Positions 61,345 through 64,000 of a stretch of DNA of 64,000 nt are shown one piece after another. The stretch covers positions 1 to 64,000 of the forward strand of contig NZ_SACP01000031.1 of assembly GCF_004004555.2 (NCBI RefSeq). Direction: 5' to 3'. Below the pieces are notes generated by a model. That model worked only from the letters and a program-made list of their open reading frames with translations, made no database searches and was not told where the DNA came from. Source of the stretch: Methylobacterium oryzihabitans. Its GTDB lineage: Bacteria; Pseudomonadota; Alphaproteobacteria; Rhizobiales; Beijerinckiaceae. Position numbers and translations under genes: made by a program. How positions within the stretch are numbered: position 1 is the stretch's first letter; every line of letters begins with the position of its first letter.

Positions 61345-61461
61345 CGGGAAACCGTCGCGGCGGTGGCGCAGGCTGCCGCGGGCGGGGCGTTGCGCACCCC
61401 TGCCCGGGAGCCGGACCATGACGCTCCCGGGCCCGAGGTCAAGTCCCGGGGCCGGCGGGGC

Positions 61462-63147
61462 TCAGGCGGCCCGGAGGTCGGCGAGGAAGTGGCCGACCTG
61501 GGCACTCAGCGCCTCGGACTGGCGCGACAGCTCGGACGCGGCCCCGAGCACCTGGCCCGCCGCTACGCCGGTCTCGTCCGCCGCCTGGGCGACCCCGGCG
61601 ATGGTGCCGGTCACGTCGCTGGCCCCGGTCGCCGCCCGGGCGACGTTGCGGACGATGTCCTAGGTCGCCGCGCCCTGCTCTTCCACCGCCGCCGCGATCG
61701 AGGCCGACACCGTGCTGATCTCGCGGATGCGCCCGCCGATGCCGTCGATCGCGCCCACCGCCTGCCCGGTCGCTCCCTGGATCTGGCCGATCTGCGTCGA
61801 GATCTCCTGTGTGGCCATGGCGGTCTGGCCGGCGAGTTCCTTGACCTCGGCGGCGACGACCGCGAAGCCGCGTCCCGCCTCGCCGGCCCGCGCCGCCTCG
61901 ATGGTGGCGTTCAGCGCCAGCAGGTTGGTCTGGCTCGCGATCGAGGAGATCAGCCCGACCACGTCGCCGATCCGGGTCGCGGCCACGCTCAGCTCCCGGA
62001 CCAGCCGCATGGTCTGGTCGGCCTCCGACACCGCGGCCTGGGCGAGGTCGGCGGATCCGGACACCTGGCGCCCGATCTCGCCGACGGAGGCGCCGAGCTC
62101 CTCGGCCGCCGCCGCGACGGTGCCGACATGGGTCGCCGCCTCCTCCGCGGCGCCCGCCACGGTGGCCGAGCGGCCGGCGGTCTCGGCGGCGGTGGCGGTC
62201 ATCCTCCCGGCCGTCGCCTGCAACTGGGCGGCGGAGGACGAGACCGTGCCGACGATGCCGCCCACCGCCGCCTCGAACCGATCCGCCATCCCGCGCAGCA
62301 CCGCCTTGCGCTGCGCCTCGGCCGAGAGGCGGGCCTGGGCGGTCTCCTCCTCCATCCGGTGCGCCCGGATCTGGTTGTCGCGGAAGATCTCGACCGCGGC
62401 GGCCATCGCGCCGACCTCGTCGCCGCGCTCCCGGTAGGGGATCGCCGACGCGGCGTCGCCCGCCGCCAGCCGGCCCATCGCGGCGGTCATCCGGGTGAGC
62501 GGCCGCGAGATCCGCAGGGTGCAGAACGCCATGCCGCCCAGGGCCACCAGGATGGCGAACACCATCGCGAGGACCGCCGACCAGGTGCTGCCGGTCACGC
62601 TCTCGATGACCTTGTCGGCCTCCCCCTGGGCGCTGCGCTGCTGGAACGCGATGTCGCGGCGCAGGCTCTCGCGGACCTCGGAATAGAGCTTGAAGTGTCG
62701 GGTGCCGGCGAGTTCGGCGAGGGCCTCCGGCTGGCGTCCGGCCTCCATCATCCGCACCAGATCGAGGCTCGCCGCCTCGTACCGCCGCCACAGCCCGGAG
62801 AACTCGGCGTAGATCGCACGCTCATCGGCCGAGCCGATCAGGGGCTCGTAGGCCCGGCGCGCCTCGGCCATCGCCGCCAGCGCCGCCTCGTAGAACCGGC
62901 GGTTCTCGGCCAGCGTCGCCGCGTCGGGCGAGTACGTGACCAGCCGGTACTGCCGGAGCCGGACCTGGCTCGCCGCGACGTTCATCTCGTTCACGGTGAC
63001 GACCGACGGCAGCCAGTGGCGCGCCACCTCCTCGACGCCGCGGCGGATCCGCGACATCTCGACGAGCGAGACCGCGCCCTGCCCGGCCGCCACGAGGGCG
63101 ACGGAGCCGAACAGGGCGGCGAGGGTGGTTCTGAGGGTGAGTCGCAT
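61462..63147 (-). pseudogene. Methyl-accepting chemotaxis protein gene with in-frame amber codon
   Basis: Read through, the frame from ATG 63147 to the TGA at 61462-61464 has 561 codons, like other chemoreceptors. A TAG at 61660-61662 interrupts it after 495 residues. Before the stop: a membrane helix (about 8-28), a periplasmic four-helix bundle-type domain (30-190), a second membrane helix near 190-212 (LAMVFAILVALGGMAFCTLR), HAMP and the signalling tip (ASQTNLLALNATIEAARAGE). After it the same frame continues DIVRNVARAATGASDVTGTI and ends FLADLRAA, as in the intact receptor at 38047. One C-to-T change (CAG to TAG) explains it. Loss of the last helix of the signalling domain probably destroys function, but suppression or a sequencing error is possible. 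Confidence 0.85.
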
Positions 63148-63352
63148 GGACCGATCGGCGCGTGAGGCGGCCGGCGGGTTCTCCCGCGCGAGAACAGGCC
63201 GAATCGAAGACACGCCAACCATTTCAGCGAGACTTTACCAAGTCGTTTCCAAGTGTAGGACGCAGGGACATCCGAGTATTCCACCGGTCGCGCCGGACCG
63301 GATAGTTGCCCGCGAGATATGCGCCCCCAGGTTGCACAACCTCGAAACGATC

Positions 63353-63420
63353 AGAACTCCGGAAGGTTGCTTCCGGAGTTCTTATCACCGGCCCGCGCGG
63401 TGGAGCCGGAGGCTCCACAC
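63353..63420. repeat. Two palindromic repeats upstream of the chemoreceptor gene
   Basis: AGAACTCCGGAAG (63353-63365) and CTTCCGGAGTTCT (63370-63382) form a perfect 13-bp stem around GTTG. GCCCGCGCGGTGGAGCC (63391-63407) through GGCTCCACAC (63411-63420) is the reverse-complement copy of the element at 49172-49201, differing in three loop bases. Both lie in the 63148-63465 gap after the endonuclease V gene and may act as its transcript end. Nothing else is seen in the gap. Confidence 0.65.
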
Positions 63421-63465
63421 GCATGAGCGGAGTCCCCGATGCGTCAGCGTCTTGGGCCGTTGCTA

Positions 63466-64000
63466 TCAGAAGTCCCCCGCCGCCTTGTGCGCCAGCCGGA
63501 TCGGCTCGGGCAGGCGGTATTTCGGTGCGCAGGCGAGCACCAGGGCGACGGCGCCCGGGATGTCGGCGAGGTGGCCGGGCGAGATGAACAGCGGGTTCTT
63601 GCCCGTGCGGGTGCGCACCACCGCGCCGATGGTTTCGCCGCGGTCGACGAGCGGCACGTGCGCGCCCTTCTCCTCGGGCAGCGGCCCGTGGCGGCCGCAC
63701 AGCCGGGTCTTGCCGACGCCGACGGTCGGGCGCTCCAGCCACAGGCCCATGTGGCTGGCGATGCCGATGCGGCGCGGGTGCGCCGTGCCCATGCCGTCGA
63801 ACAGAAAGACGTCGGGCGAGGCGGCGAGGCGCCCGAACGCCTCCTCCAGCACCGGCCCCTCGCGGAAGCTCAGCAGGCCGGGCACGTAGGGGAACGGCGT
63901 CGGGCGGATCGCCGTGACGGTCTCGACCACCCGGAAGTCGGGGAAGGTCGCCACCACCACCGCGGCCCGGGAGCGGCCGTCCTTCACGCTGACGTCGACC
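63466..64000 (-). CDS. nfi: Endonuclease V (N-terminus off window)
   Basis: The frame is open to the right edge; 178 residues of the C-terminal part are visible, out of about 220-230. The first visible residues VDVSVKDGRSRAAVVVATFP follow the position of the catalytic Asp in the N-terminal motif. Visible motifs are PYVPGLLSFREGPVLEEAFG (catalytic Glu), VFLFDGMGTAHPRRIGIASH (catalytic Asp and the hypoxanthine pocket), and TVGVGKTRLCG. Endonuclease V cuts near deaminated bases such as inosine in DNA or RNA. Length and motifs suggest a functional gene. It is not linked to a neighbour by strand except the broken chemoreceptor gene downstream. Confidence 0.9.
   Translation of the reverse strand, partial: VDVSVKDGRSRAAVVVATFPDFRVVETVTAIRPTPFPYVPGLLSFREGPVLEEAFGRLAASPDVFLFDGMGTAHPRRIGIASHMGLWLERPTVGVGKTRLCGRHGPLPEEKGAHVPLVDRGETIGAVVRTRTGKNPLFISPGHLADIPGAVALVLACAPKYRLPEPIRLAHKAAGDF

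Overview
The window looks like chromosomal DNA from a high-GC alphaproteobacterium of the Hyphomicrobiales, most like Methylobacterium. This is inferred from the very high GC with strong third-position G/C bias, many GTG starts and ATGA/GTGA overlaps, the cluster of small CsbD-type stress proteins with a PhnA-like membrane protein, RTX exoproteins, methyl-accepting chemotaxis proteins, and several families of palindromic intergenic repeats. No rRNA, tRNA, CRISPR array, phage gene or transposase was seen. About 54 intact or edge-truncated genes and one interrupted gene are supported.

Layout. 1-3412: a large RTX exoprotein with a glycoside hydrolase 16 domain, cut by the left edge. 4196-4908: two small genes. 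5374-21441: one long plus-strand catabolic cluster made of a GntR regulator, a complete LivK/H/M/G/F-type ABC importer, an MmgE/PrpD protein, a PEP mutase/isocitrate lyase-family lyase, hydantoinase/oxoprolinase subunits B and A, an isochorismatase-fold protein lacking the usual catalytic cysteine, a flavoprotein of the fumarate reductase/tricarballylate dehydrogenase type, and a LeuC/LeuD-type hydratase pair. 21534-26520: a minus-strand RND efflux operon with a TetR regulator as its last gene and a perfect 32-nt palindrome in front. 27060-29217: a FemAB-like acyltransferase and two small membrane proteins.

29355-41724: a BMP-family nucleoside/nucleobase-type ABC transporter split in two by about 4 kb holding a VOC protein and two RTX genes, followed by a chemoreceptor and a cytosine deaminase-type amidohydrolase. 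41736-47857: a minus-strand stress and envelope block (YidB-like protein, TAXI-type binding protein, a 32-residue protein, three CsbD proteins, a CsbD/DUF883-like protein, a PhnA-like membrane protein, and a triple-PAS LuxR regulator). 48316-49243: two small genes and palindromic repeats.

49241-60273: a second catabolic locus, with a LysR regulator divergent from a fused TRAP permease, then an SDR, a RuBisCO-like protein, a DUF1537 acid-sugar kinase, a second SDR, and a carbohydrate ABC importer without its own ATPase. 60352-64000: a double-hotdog MaoC protein, a chemoreceptor gene broken by an in-frame amber codon, and endonuclease V cut by the right edge.

How the genes work together. The first catabolic cluster reads as import of a small acid or cyclic amide, ATP-dependent ring opening, flavin-dependent desaturation, hydration by the aconitase-family pair, and retro-aldol cleavage; the substrate is unknown. 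The second reads as uptake, dehydrogenation, phosphorylation and RuBisCO-like decarboxylation or transcarboxylation of an acid sugar, resembling known D-apionate pathways but with different accessory enzymes. Both pathway readings are inferences from family membership and gene order.
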